From a virus: DNA of 28,649 nt. Every line of letters starts with the position of its first letter. Position 1 is the stretch's first letter. Made by a program: the position numbers and the translations under genes. Positions 20,820 through 28,463 of this stretch are shown here, one piece after another. The notes under the pieces are model-generated. The model saw only the letters and a program-made list of their open reading frames with translations. It searched no databases and was not told where the DNA came from. The stretch is from IMG/VR virus record IMGVR_UViG_3300035682_000143, positions 1 to 28,649 of that record, one strand, 5' to 3'.

Positions 20820-23120
20820 ATGGCAACAAGTCCCTTAAAAATAACTTTTCCTGCTAACCTTCCTAAGAATGAAAAAGATCTTATCTGTATGCTATTGGCA
20901 GGCAGATTGAAAGATTTGCTTAATGGACGTTTAGTATGTGCTCAACTTGCTATAGACGATCTAATTAAAGACACAACTGGTATCAGTGCATTAGGTGCAT
21001 TAAATTCTTCATTGCTTGGTATGCGTTTTGCCGTCAACGACTTAAAATCTGCCACAGGCTATGATAATATATTACACGGCGTTAATCAAGCTATGGGGCA
21101 AGTTAACAATGTTTTTAGTTTAGGTGGATTATGTCCTAGCCCAGTTCATGCTCCTATAATCTCTGACTTATTAGCGCAACTAAATTCAAACTTATTTGGA
21201 CAAGCAGGCAATATATTAAACGCTCTGGGCAGGGTAAGTAACCCTAGCATGTGTTTAGGCGGCGGACCAGGCGGTTTTGGTATTAACTGGAATAGCATGC
21301 CAGGAGATTTAAAAAATTTAAAGGCAGCAATTAAACAGGCCAAAGATTCTAATCTAGGAATAACTCCGGCATTGAATGCATTTAATCGAAATTTAAAATC
21401 CCAAGCCTCTAGATTAAAATCAGAAGTAAAACGACTAGAGCAGAATTTAGCAGACCCCTTAGGAGTAAATGATAAATTAAATACTTCAAGAAATTTACAA
21501 CGTGTTAAAAGTATTAGTGACGGATATCCAGTAAAAGATAGCCGAGGAATATTACATGACAATGTTTTAAAGACAATGGTATCGGCTGATGTTGAATCAG
21601 TAATAGATAACATATACAACAATAGAAACAATGTAAGCACCGCAGGCACTGCTGACAACATAGATAATATTCCTATCAAATATGTAACTAAGCCTATATT
21701 AGACTATTGCGGAGATGTAGTGGGTTATGAAAAGGTTGCAATTACAGGAAATAGTGCTTATATAGGATGGGATCCAAACAGTGATCCTAGTCTCAACACT
21801 GACAATCCAACAGTTAATCCTATTGCAGGATATGATAGTTTTAAGTACACGTTTAAACAACAAGGCAATGCTATTATTGTTTATGATAACACTGGAGAAG
21901 TAGTCTCAGACTTGATGTTATCAAGAGGCATTGCTTATAGACTTAATTTCGAGTTGATAGATACATCGATAAAATTATACTCTGACTCTGCATATACAAC
22001 ATCATGGACCGAAGGATTAACTTATAGTAGAAATCCTGCCTATGGCAAAGACATGGAAATTATTACTCCTGATAGCACAACAACTTTTGTTAGAGGAGAA
22101 GTGGACTGGGCGGTACTAATAGAAAATCCGACAACTCCTGATATTGTTTATTGGAAAACAAATGATAGTTTATATTCTGGCAGTTTTATTGTTAGCGGTG
22201 ATACAGCAATACCAATAGCAGATAGAACATATGATTTATCAATGGCAGTTAAAAAGGCTTGCCTGCAATTAATTCATCAGACTGAAGGAAAGTACGGAGT
22301 TCAATATGAAAGTACTATATCCAGAACATACAATGCACAAACTAAACGGTATGATGCATTAGGCAATGTCACCGGTAGTGTAACCGATTCTTCTATCCTA
22401 ACAGTTATAACAGATGACACAGATATTACTGATGGTAAAATAATTTCAACTACGACAAAATTTAATGACACTTTATATTTGCTGACTAAAAGATATGTCA
22501 CTGTCGAAAACGGATTAGAATATAGTAAGATATATTATTACATTTCATCTAGTACATTAGAAACAGATGCAACTTTTTGCATTTTTATTAAATTTGACAA
22601 TCCTCTTACAATTTTAAATTCTTCTAAATTACCGTATGTTGATCATTATTCTTACAAGTTGACTAGACTATCAAAAATCGATGGAGAATTTAAACCAACC
22701 ACAGAACCAATATCAAATTCTGATGATACAACGTTTGAATTGATTATAGTCGGTTCAAAACAATATATTCGTTGGAATTTGACATCTTATTCAGAAGCAG
22801 ATAAATCGAGTGTCCAGAAAAATGATTTTATTCTTCAAACTGACATAGAAATAGATCCCACAGATACCAAGAGAACATTCATCGATTCGAACCCTGTAGA
22901 ATATAAAACATATTTTTATTTTAAATTTGGTGATGGAACAGCAATCGATTCTACTATCATTTCTAATGGTGATACTGTTATACCGCCTGCAATATTAAGT
23001 GGTGAAACCGTTATTGCACCAAGCCCAGGACAACCGCCTTCTCCACCGACGCCGACGCCGGTGCCTATTCCAGTTAGCAGTAGTTCGACTGCGTATGGAT
23101 TATCATTAATATTTGGATAA
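20820..23120 (+). CDS. Large structural protein, probably baseplate or tail fibre
   Basis: A 766-residue protein. Residues 1 to about 230 are helical (LICMLLAGRLKDLLNGRLVC; long polar coiled coil near 190-215) with a glycine-rich turn (GGGPGGFGIN). From about 270 on it is beta-rich, with repeats of acidic and Thr/Ser-rich strands, resembling a fibre or baseplate wedge. The C-terminus is a proline-rich stretch (GQPPSPPTPTPVPIPV) and then a hydrophobic end, TAYGLSLIFG, perhaps a packing tip. There is no signal peptide. It follows the PAAR protein with two bases between stop and start, consistent with a tail assembly module. I cannot identify the T4 equivalent. Confidence 0.75.
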   Translation: MATSPLKITFPANLPKNEKDLICMLLAGRLKDLLNGRLVCAQLAIDDLIKDTTGISALGALNSSLLGMRFAVNDLKSATGYDNILHGVNQAMGQVNNVFSLGGLCPSPVHAPIISDLLAQLNSNLFGQAGNILNALGRVSNPSMCLGGGPGGFGINWNSMPGDLKNLKAAIKQAKDSNLGITPALNAFNRNLKSQASRLKSEVKRLEQNLADPLGVNDKLNTSRNLQRVKSISDGYPVKDSRGILHDNVLKTMVSADVESVIDNIYNNRNNVSTAGTADNIDNIPIKYVTKPILDYCGDVVGYEKVAITGNSAYIGWDPNSDPSLNTDNPTVNPIAGYDSFKYTFKQQGNAIIVYDNTGEVVSDLMLSRGIAYRLNFELIDTSIKLYSDSAYTTSWTEGLTYSRNPAYGKDMEIITPDSTTTFVRGEVDWAVLIENPTTPDIVYWKTNDSLYSGSFIVSGDTAIPIADRTYDLSMAVKKACLQLIHQTEGKYGVQYESTISRTYNAQTKRYDALGNVTGSVTDSSILTVITDDTDITDGKIISTTTKFNDTLYLLTKRYVTVENGLEYSKIYYYISSSTLETDATFCIFIKFDNPLTILNSSKLPYVDHYSYKLTRLSKIDGEFKPTTEPISNSDDTTFELIIVGSKQYIRWNLTSYSEADKSSVQKNDFILQTDIEIDPTDTKRTFIDSNPVEYKTYFYFKFGDGTAIDSTIISNGDTVIPPAILSGETVIAPSPGQPPSPPTPTPVPIPVSSSSTAYGLSLIFG

Positions 23121-23124
23121 CATT

Positions 23125-23514
23125 ATGGCAGAACCCAATTTACTAGCACCTTCTTCGATAAAAGGTATGACAAAGTTTGTAAGACAAAAAGACATTGAAG
23201 TAAAGTTAGTTTTAGAAAACCCGATTGACTCTGGAAAAACACTTAAGATAAATTCTTTGAGCACTTATCCACCAAAGGTTGGCGCCAGTGCTTATTTTTT
23301 TATAGTAAATGCTGAATTTCCCTATTCAAATGATCAAGGCGCCAGATTTAAATATGATCGTAATATTAATGTTGGCGGAAATGCCGGAGTTAATCGCTGG
23401 ACAGTTATCAATAAAAACGAAATGATATATCTACCAGAAAACACCGCAATATGGCATTATGACGGTGGTGGAGCAATATGTGACATAACAATTAGCTATG
23501 AAGAAATCGGTTAA
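23125..23514 (+). CDS. Small virion protein (NLLAPSSI type)
   Basis: A 129-residue beta-rich protein starting MAEPNLLAPSSIKGMTK and ending DITISYEEIG. Small structural proteins of T4-like marine phages often share this layout (NLL..SI.GKT start, LKINS strand, YEEI end), which I recall rather than can check. ATG 23125 is preferred over the in-frame TTG 23113, which lies inside the preceding gene. No ribosome-binding site of note is present. It is the last gene before the early promoter at 23531. Confidence 0.75.
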   Translation: MAEPNLLAPSSIKGMTKFVRQKDIEVKLVLENPIDSGKTLKINSLSTYPPKVGASAYFFIVNAEFPYSNDQGARFKYDRNINVGGNAGVNRWTVINKNEMIYLPENTAIWHYDGGGAICDITISYEEIG

Positions 23515-23530
23515 ATTGGTAAACTATTAT

Positions 23531-23559
23531 TTGACATAAAGTCAAAATTAATGTATAAT
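23531..23559 (+). promoter_or_regulatory. Consensus sigma70 promoter with inverted repeat over the -35
   Basis: TTGACA (23531-23536), 17 bases, TATAAT (23554-23559): a full consensus match. TTTGAC/GTCAAA, separated by ATAAA, forms an inverted repeat at 23530-23546 that covers the -35, as an operator might. AGGA (23568-23571) lies nine bases before the ATG at 23581. Confidence 0.9.
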
Positions 23560-23580
23560 TAAGCACTAGGACTAATTCTA

Positions 23581-24048
23581 ATGCTTAAACAAATTGCCAA
23601 CTTCCTTACCAAAATTGGTAGACAGCGTATTATATTGGACAGGGAAAGTAACGAACCATATTTGGAACGTTATTATATCTTTCTCAAAGAACGTAAACTA
23701 TTTCCGTTCAATATCTTTCTACACAAATTCCTAAAGTCAGATCCTGATGATGTACACGATCATCCATGGCCTTATGCTACACTTATCCTTAAAGGTGGCT
23801 ATTGGGAATGGATCCCGCATTTTGATACTGTAGGAAGAAAAATTGGCGAATACCAAGTATGGCGCGGCCCAGGTAGTTTTAGAGTCTGCGGAGCAACAAG
23901 CTATCATAGAATTGAACTTGATCCTACAGTAGAATGTTGGACAATGTTTATGCCCGGTCCACAAAAACGTGAATGGGGATTTTTAGTTAACAACAAATGG
24001 ATACACAACGATGACTATATTAAACAACGAACTGCTAACAAAGTCTAG
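23581..24048 (+). CDS. Cupin-fold protein
   Basis: A 155-residue protein with cupin motif 1-like sequence DDVHDHPWPYATLILKGGYWE (about residues 56-76; two histidines as potential metal ligands) and a second motif near FRVCGATSYHRIEL (another His) in the C-terminal half. It has many tryptophans and belongs to a group of small phage and bacterial cupins with HDHPW and unknown substrate. A dioxygenase-like or sugar-modifying function is possible but not shown. It is the first gene of the operon under the consensus promoter. It overlaps the next gene by 38 bases. Confidence 0.8.
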   Translation: MLKQIANFLTKIGRQRIILDRESNEPYLERYYIFLKERKLFPFNIFLHKFLKSDPDDVHDHPWPYATLILKGGYWEWIPHFDTVGRKIGEYQVWRGPGSFRVCGATSYHRIELDPTVECWTMFMPGPQKREWGFLVNNKWIHNDDYIKQRTANKV

Positions 24049-24316
24049 TAATTGGACTGACCAAGAATGGCTAGACTTTAGAACTCAATTAGTAGAACAA
24101 TTAAAGTTTGGAACTATCACTGTTAACTTTACTAAAAAAGATGGGGATAGTAGAACAATGCAATGTACACTTAATCCTACATTCCTTCCTCCATTTTTGT
24201 TAAATGAAGATGTAGGTAATAAAAAAGAAAACACTAATATCATTTCTGTGTTTGATATTAATGCCAAAGGTTGGCGCAGTTTTATTGTTAAGAATGTCAA
24301 AGAGGTCAACGTTTGA
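24011..24316 (+). CDS. WYL_2-like (Sm-like SH3-barrel) small protein
   Basis: A 101-residue protein: a helical start (NWTDQEWLDFRTQLVEQLKF), followed by GTITVNFTKKDGDSRTMQCTL and, after a loop, NTNIISVFDINAKGWRSFIV. This strand arrangement with KKDG-x-x-R-x-M-x-C-T-L and a W-R-S-F end matches the small DUF2693/WYL_2 type SH3-barrel proteins of T4-like phages. The ATG at 24011 lies 38 bases inside the preceding gene; no other suitable start is near. Its role is unknown; nucleic-acid-linked regulation is the family's suggested function. Confidence 0.75.
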   Translation: MTILNNELLTKSSNWTDQEWLDFRTQLVEQLKFGTITVNFTKKDGDSRTMQCTLNPTFLPPFLLNEDVGNKKENTNIISVFDINAKGWRSFIVKNVKEVNV

Positions 24317-24765
24317 AAAGATATTATTTTGCCTATGGCATGAATACAAACATTGCCGAGATGACAATGCGATGTCCAAAAGCAGTTAATCTTGGAGGTT
24401 GTACATTAAAAGGCTTTGAACTAAAGTTTAGACTTCATGCTGACATTGATCAAGTAGAAGGCAGTGAAATGGAAGGTGTTCTTTGGGACATTACCGAAGA
24501 CTGCGAACGTGCATTGGATCGTTTAGAAGGCTATCCTTTTTACTATGACAAGATTGAAGTAATTGTAGATCCGATAAAACAAGTGAATACCAATTCACAC
24601 ATTGTTGCCATGGCATACATTATGACTAGTAAAGGCTCAGAAGAGGCTCCTAGTTCAGGTTATGAAGATTGTTTGATTGAAGGCTATACAGCAAATGGGT
24701 TGGATGTAGATAAGTTGACAACAAAGATTGATTCACTTATAATCAGTCAAATAGGCTATGTATAA
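24313..24765 (+). CDS. Gamma-glutamylcyclotransferase-like protein
   Basis: A 150-residue protein with the GGCT fold signature: KRYYFAYGMNTN at the start (YGxN substrate loop), GVLWDIT in the middle, and LDRLEGYPFYY, whose Glu (about residue 75) is the typical catalytic acid. Such enzymes act on gamma-glutamyl peptides such as glutathione, releasing 5-oxoproline, but many family members have unknown substrates. The start is TTG 24313 in a TTGA overlap with the previous gene, supported by AGAGG (24301-24305) seven bases upstream. It overlaps the next gene by 8 bases. Confidence 0.85.
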   Translation: MKRYYFAYGMNTNIAEMTMRCPKAVNLGGCTLKGFELKFRLHADIDQVEGSEMEGVLWDITEDCERALDRLEGYPFYYDKIEVIVDPIKQVNTNSHIVAMAYIMTSKGSEEAPSSGYEDCLIEGYTANGLDVDKLTTKIDSLIISQIGYV

Positions 24766-25054
24766 ACAAGACAGCATTCATCAAGTCTTATTGGATTATA
24801 AGATTACTATTACTGGCAGTAAAGTAAAGCGTCAATATGATAGAAATCCATTTACACATATTAACACAAGTTGGGATGATCCTGTTTCTTATGAAGAAGA
24901 ACATGTTCCTATGATTATTACAGAGATGCCGGAACGAGAATTTACAGCAATGGCAGATGTATTATGCGAAATGAAAGATTTGATGCGAGATCCAGAAACA
25001 GCAAAACTGTTAATGGAAGCAAGATTTATAAATAGATTAAAAGGAAACAGATAA
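24758..25054 (+). CDS. Protein of unknown function
   Basis: A 98-residue charged protein. Residues 10-55 are beta-like, with a hydrophobic strand MIITEMP; the C-terminal half is helical (EFTAMADVLCEMKDLMRD and TAKLLMEARFINRLKG). No motif was recognised. It starts 8 bases before the end of the GGCT-like gene and ends one base before the next ATG. A TATAAATA late-type element lies within its last codons. Confidence 0.7.
   Translation: MYKQDSIHQVLLDYKITITGSKVKRQYDRNPFTHINTSWDDPVSYEEEHVPMIITEMPEREFTAMADVLCEMKDLMRDPETAKLLMEARFINRLKGNR
25027..25034 (+). promoter_or_regulatory. Possible internal late promoter (TATAAATA)
   Basis: An exact late consensus within the coding sequence, 21 bases before the ATG at 25056. 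As an octamer within an AT-rich gene, it may be chance. Confidence 0.3.
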
Positions 25055-25055
25055 T

Positions 25056-25889
25056 ATGGCACATCATACAAGATATTGGAGTTGTACACCGTTTGCAGAT
25101 TGGCTTCGTGGTACCAAAAAACTCAGTGCAGGCACAGCAGAAGAATGGGATGAGTGGACCACTGCGGCACAGATGAAACACAACTTCCGCTACTGGCTAG
25201 CCGAAGAAGCACTTGGACATATTCAAGATTTTGTCACTTGGCCAGTAAGGAAACTTTATGATATCAAATACTATATTAACAACCGTTTTGTTACCCGCAC
25301 TCATAGCCTTACCGCTCATCCCAGGGATATTAAGCCTGGCCAGTGGCAAGACGTGGGGAACCGCTTTTTGCCTTGCCTATTCAATGAGCTTGTTGATTTT
25401 GTTGAAATAGAAACTGCATGGAGCCACATTGCTTGGAGTGATACACAAGAAAAATACAATCCTCCATTCTATGCCAAAGGCTGGTGGCGTTGGCGAACTT
25501 GGCGTTGCCCTGCTGCCGGCATTGATAACTTAATATGGCAAATCAGTCTTATCCATAATGAAGAATACTGTAAAGACGAACCTTACTATATGAAGCCCAC
25601 ACCACAGGCTGTAAAAGCACAAGAGATTCTAGACTTGTATAAATGGTGGACTGAAGTTTATCCCAAGCGTCCTGATCCGCATGATGCCAGTGGCTGGACT
25701 GCGTACTGTGAACTCAGTCGTTTATCAAATGGTGGCAAAATAAATTGGGGCACAGATAAATCACCAGAACTTAAAAAAGCCAGCAAGCTCGCTCACAAAG
25801 AACTACAAAAAATTGAAGCAGCCTATGAAAAAGAAGACACTGACATGATGATTAGACTTATTAAGGTACGACATGGACTCTGGACATAA
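25056..25889 (+). CDS. Trp-rich protein of unknown function
   Basis: A 277-residue protein, unusually rich in tryptophan (GWWRWRTWRCPAAG near residue 145; also SCTPFADWLRGT, NFRYWLAEEA). Mostly helical; no signal peptide. The part coded by about 25280-25540 has clearly higher GC than the surrounding genes. Its start, MAHHTRYWSCTPFADW, and its tryptophan density suggest a conserved phage family, but I cannot attach a function. It overlaps the zinc-ribbon gene by 17 bases. Some Trp-rich phage proteins interact with host membranes or polymerase, which would fit the early operon, but this is speculation. Confidence 0.75.
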   Translation: MAHHTRYWSCTPFADWLRGTKKLSAGTAEEWDEWTTAAQMKHNFRYWLAEEALGHIQDFVTWPVRKLYDIKYYINNRFVTRTHSLTAHPRDIKPGQWQDVGNRFLPCLFNELVDFVEIETAWSHIAWSDTQEKYNPPFYAKGWWRWRTWRCPAAGIDNLIWQISLIHNEEYCKDEPYYMKPTPQAVKAQEILDLYKWWTEVYPKRPDPHDASGWTAYCELSRLSNGGKINWGTDKSPELKKASKLAHKELQKIEAAYEKEDTDMMIRLIKVRHGLWT

Positions 25890-26049
25890 CTGCGAAGATA
25901 CTAAACAGCGTTCAGAAAAGTATGATGCATACTATTGCTTTGAATGCAATGTATGGTTAGAAGATATATGCAGTGACCGTGATTGTGTCTATTGTAAAAC
26001 TAGACCATTAAAGCCAAATGAACAAGAAACTAATACTAATTCTTTGTGA
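25873..26049 (+). CDS. Small zinc-ribbon protein
   Basis: A 58-residue protein: YYCFECNVWLEDICSDRDC and then VYC, giving C22-x2-C25 and a C-x2-C pair at the other side (C38 and C41), the layout of a single treble-clef/zinc ribbon. There is one more cysteine between. The first 17 bases overlap the previous gene and the last 32 bases overlap the sulfotransferase gene. It may be a regulator of transcription by binding host RNA polymerase or DNA, as small phage zinc ribbons often are (inference). Confidence 0.65.
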   Translation: MDSGHNCEDTKQRSEKYDAYYCFECNVWLEDICSDRDCVYCKTRPLKPNEQETNTNSL

Positions 26050-26803
26050 ACCTCGTACTGGTAGTAACTTGCTCTGCGAAGCAATGGAATCTTATGTAGA
26101 TTTGCAATGTATTAATGAATTCTATTTGTCACCTTATTTTGGTTTATACGTTCGACAAGATCACATACCGGATGATCTCCCGCATAAAGATTTATTGACA
26201 CTAGAACAACAAGAATGTCTTTTTAAGTTTTTAAATGTTGAACCTAATGATTATTATAATTTGTTAGTAAACATTTACAAAGAACCGATAACATCCTTAA
26301 TAGAGTTATATAATGTAACTGATAAAACTTTAGTTGTTAAGATAATGCGTAAGCATTTTGAAGATCTTGGATTAGATAAATTACTTGAATTACCGTTTGT
26401 CGAAGTTATTCTATTAGAACGCTCTAATAAACTAGAAGAATATGTTAGCCATAGAAAAGCAATAGAACACGACAAGTGGTATAATGTAGATACAAGTAAT
26501 CTTAAAGTTACTGTTGATATTGAAAAGTTTTTAGAAAAGAAAAAACAGTCATCGCATTGGTATTCTATACTTAGACATAAACTTAATAATTGCTTAGAGT
26601 TAAATTATGAAAAAGATTTACAAGATTTCGATCAAAGCCAATTTTGTGAAAAATTTAATTCTTGGTTAACTCATATTGGAGTTGCTATTAATAAAACCAA
26701 TCATAGAATGAAATTCTTTAAGAAACAAAACAACGCACCAATTGAGCAGAGTATTTCAAACTATGATGAGATTAAACATCTTGTCAACGAAACTACCGAC
26801 TAA
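26018..26803 (+). CDS. Sulfotransferase (Stf0-like)
   Basis: A 261-residue protein whose start, KLILILCEPRTGSNLLCEAM (about residues 4-23), is the 5'-phosphosulfate-binding P-loop-like motif PRTGS-x-LL of PAPS-dependent sulfotransferases. A second block, VEVILLERSNKLEEYVSHRKA, around residue 128, matches the 3'-phosphate-binding region (R/S). The overall length suits small Stf0-type enzymes that sulfate trehalose, lipids or envelope glycans. The acceptor is unknown; modification of host surface glycolipid or phage glycans is possible. It is the last gene of the early operon, and its ATG overlaps the zinc-ribbon gene. Confidence 0.8.
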   Translation: MNKKLILILCEPRTGSNLLCEAMESYVDLQCINEFYLSPYFGLYVRQDHIPDDLPHKDLLTLEQQECLFKFLNVEPNDYYNLLVNIYKEPITSLIELYNVTDKTLVVKIMRKHFEDLGLDKLLELPFVEVILLERSNKLEEYVSHRKAIEHDKWYNVDTSNLKVTVDIEKFLEKKKQSSHWYSILRHKLNNCLELNYEKDLQDFDQSQFCEKFNSWLTHIGVAINKTNHRMKFFKKQNNAPIEQSISNYDEIKHLVNETTD

Positions 26804-26806
26804 AAC

Positions 26807-26814
26807 GTTAAATA
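26807..26814 (+). promoter_or_regulatory. Possible GTTAAATA promoter element
   Basis: Located three bases after the sulfotransferase stop; AAGGAG and the ATG at 26833 follow. The same octamer occurs at 9204 and 14416. Confidence 0.35.
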
Positions 26815-26832
26815 TATAACAAGGAGATAATT

Positions 26833-27156
26833 ATGAAAAAATTATTCATTACTCTAGCATTAGCCTGTGTAACATTGCCGGCACTAGCACAACACCACGG
26901 ACATGGATTTCGCCATAATGGGAATCATCACGGTCACTATCGAGGACCAGGGTATGGTGGTTGGGTAGCACCTTTGATTATTGGTGGTGCGATCGGTTAT
27001 ACATTAACTAGACCAGAGCCTGTGATTATACAGCAACCAGTAATTATAGAACAACAACCGATTATTCAAAATCAAAATTGTAGTCCATGGAAAGAAGTCT
27101 GGACTTCTGATGGCAAAATTTATAGAGAAAGAACTTGTACTAGTCAATATAACTAA
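26833..27156 (+). CDS. Secreted His/Gly-rich protein
   Basis: A 107-residue protein with a typical Sec signal peptide (MKKLFITLALACVTLPALA, cut after residue 19). The mature part opens with a His/Gly-rich stretch (QHHGHGFRHNGNHHGHYRG), then a hydrophobic VAPLIIGGAIGYTL segment, a repeat-like IIQQPVIIEQQPIIQ run, and two cysteines at the end that may form a disulphide. The histidines could bind metals. Similar small exported proteins occur in many proteobacteria, so this may be of host origin. AAGGAG lies near the ATG, and a strong terminator follows. Confidence 0.85.
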   Translation: MKKLFITLALACVTLPALAQHHGHGFRHNGNHHGHYRGPGYGGWVAPLIIGGAIGYTLTRPEPVIIQQPVIIEQQPIIQNQNCSPWKEVWTSDGKIYRERTCTSQYN

Positions 27157-27185
27157 TACTGACGTTGACCTAAACTATTCGCATT

Positions 27186-27231
27186 AAACATTTATATGGT
27201 ACTACTTTTAAGTACTAGTGTAAATGTTTTT
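27186..27231 (+). terminator. Intrinsic terminator with long hairpin
   Basis: AAACATTTA (27186-27194) pairs with TAAATGTTT (27221-27229); inner pairs include GTACT/AGTAC. Uracil-rich TTTTT follows the stem base. It ends transcription of the secreted-protein gene, just before the tRNA. Confidence 0.8.
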
Positions 27232-27234
27232 AGC

Positions 27235-27321
27235 GGATAGTTGGTCGAGAGGCTTATGACACCAATCTCCGAAGTTGGCAAAGACGTAAGTCTTTCAGGG
27301 GTTCAAATCCCCTACTATCTG
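27235..27321 (+). tRNA. Class II tRNA with anticodon CCG (Ser-type body)
   Basis: The 87-base gene folds as a complete cloverleaf. Acceptor GGATAGT (27235-27241)/ACTATCT (27314-27320); D stem GTC/GAC; anticodon stem CCAAT (27262-27266)/GTTGG (27274-27278) with loop CTCCGAA, so the anticodon is CCG at 27269-27271; variable arm AAAGAC/GTCTTT with GTAA loop; T stem AGGGG/CCCCT with loop TTCAAAT. The base after the acceptor stem is G73; no CCA is encoded. The long variable arm and G73 are serine features, whereas CCG would read the Arg codon CGG. The loop pair next to the anticodon is a T-G wobble. A degenerate or reassigned tRNA are the alternatives. Confidence 0.85.
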
Positions 27322-27334
27322 CTAAGAACATTTT

Positions 27335-27568
27335 ATGAAAACAATTATTTTACTAACAGCAATTTTACTATCAGGATGTACATCATTAAACAAAGTATTG
27401 CATAATGACCATATCGCTTGTCTAGAAGCCCAAAAATCTATGAGCAGAGATCAAACGATGAGAGACATCGCTATGCTAGAAATGGCAAAAACTGCCAATG
27501 ATCAAACTAAAATGGCAGCAATGACAGCAATCGCACAAAGCAAGCAACAAAACCTTGCTTGCAAGTAA
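27335..27568 (+). CDS. Small lipoprotein
   Basis: A 77-residue protein with a short N-terminal signal and lipobox, MKTIILLTAILLSGC, giving Cys15 as the lipidated residue. The mature part is polar, alanine- and methionine-rich, helical, and holds two more cysteines (C29 and the penultimate one). It probably sits on the inner face of the outer membrane. Its size and position could suit an outer-membrane spanin (Rz1-like), but there is no proline-rich region and no matching inner-membrane partner next to it. The ATG lies 14 bases after the tRNA, so both may share a transcript. Confidence 0.82.
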   Translation: MKTIILLTAILLSGCTSLNKVLHNDHIACLEAQKSMSRDQTMRDIAMLEMAKTANDQTKMAAMTAIAQSKQQNLACK

Positions 27569-27587
27569 CTTAAACACAGGTTTTTTT
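27549..27587 (+). terminator. Weak possible terminator after the lipoprotein gene
   Basis: AAAACCT (27549-27555) and AGGTTTT (27578-27584) can pair, and three more T follow. The loop is long (22 bases), so the call is weak. It overlaps the end of the lipoprotein gene. Confidence 0.3.
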
Positions 27588-27620
27588 AAAGGATTGTAAT
27601 AAATCCTTAAGACATCATAG

Positions 27621-27628
27621 TATAAATA
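27621..27628 (+). promoter_or_regulatory. Late promoter, perfect TATAAATA
   Basis: An exact T4 late consensus in a noncoding gap, seven bases before the ATG at 27636, which leaves almost no leader. It makes the solute-binding protein gene a late gene. Confidence 0.65.
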
Positions 27629-27635
27629 CAATACT

Positions 27636-28454
27636 ATGAAAAAACTACTCACATTACTTTTTGTACTGGTTACCTCACTAGCCCAGGCACAGATGCCAGG
27701 TTCCACAGTACCGCTACCCGCAGATATTGCCGCAATTAAGAAAGCTAATGTTCTTATTGTAGCAATGACCAAAAAAGATAATCCTCCTTTCTTCTCCGGA
27801 GAAGGCGACGATATCCGAGGTCTTGACGTTGAGATTGCTCGACGAATTGGTGTCCTACTTGGAGTGCCAGTACAGTTCAGACGCGATGCTGAAAGTTTCG
27901 CTGAAGTTGTTGAACAGGTTGTAACCGGTAAAGCGGATATAGCTGTTAGTAAACTATCCGTAACTGGTCCACGTTTACAAGTTGTTAAATTCAGTGATCC
28001 TTATATTAGACTAAGACAAAGTTTGGTTATTAATCGACTATGGCTAAGTCAAAACAGCCAAGGGCGTGAAGTATATCAAGTCATTAGAAATTTTAATGGC
28101 AAGATTAGTTTTATCAAGAATTCAAGTTACGACACATTTGCCCGTGTTAATTTTCCTAATGCAACATTTGTTCCTGAAGAAAAGTGGGATGTGATCATTG
28201 ACAAAGTCACACGTGGCGACATTGCTGCCGCTTACCGTGATGAATTTGAAATTAAGAAAATTGCTTTTGAAAAACCTGATGCGGCAATTACTACAAAGTC
28301 GATTACAATCTCTGACAGCGTAGACAATATTGCAATAGCTGTAAACCCAAAAGCTGTTCAATTGTTAAGCATTGTTAATCACGTTATTAAAAATGAATAC
28401 AGTAACATTGACACTAAAAAGTTAATGGACAGATATAAAGCAGAAAAGAAATAA
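27636..28454 (+). CDS. Periplasmic solute-binding protein (SBP_bac_3, amino acid type)
   Basis: A 272-residue protein with a Sec signal peptide, MKKLLTLLFVLVTSLAQA, and then a bilobed binding protein of family 3: ANVLIVAMTKKDNPPFF, RGLDVEIARRIGVLLGVPVQ (G-x-D-V-E-I-A motif), VVTGKADIAVSKLSVTGPR, VKFSDPY, SYDTFARVNFPN, and a second-lobe stretch TRGDIAAAYRDEFE. The key ligand-binding D/E and R positions appear present. Such proteins deliver polar amino acids to an ABC transporter or, in some cases, act as sensors or enzymes. No permease or ATPase gene is seen nearby, so it would act with host partners or as a binding decoy. It is under a late promoter. Confidence 0.9.
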   Translation: MKKLLTLLFVLVTSLAQAQMPGSTVPLPADIAAIKKANVLIVAMTKKDNPPFFSGEGDDIRGLDVEIARRIGVLLGVPVQFRRDAESFAEVVEQVVTGKADIAVSKLSVTGPRLQVVKFSDPYIRLRQSLVINRLWLSQNSQGREVYQVIRNFNGKISFIKNSSYDTFARVNFPNATFVPEEKWDVIIDKVTRGDIAAAYRDEFEIKKIAFEKPDAAITTKSITISDSVDNIAIAVNPKAVQLLSIVNHVIKNEYSNIDTKKLMDRYKAEKK

Positions 28455-28463
28455 GGATATAAA

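Noticed and set aside
27269-27272. Reading the tRNA anticodon as CGA (Ser, UCG)
   Set aside because: It would need position 33 to be C and would break the five-pair anticodon stem; the CCG reading keeps T33 and all five pairs.
27589-27608. Inverted repeat AAGGATT/AATCCTT before the solute-binding protein
   Set aside because: Run of T lies before, not after, the stem, so it is no terminator on the + strand; on the - strand A residues follow. No other role is apparent.
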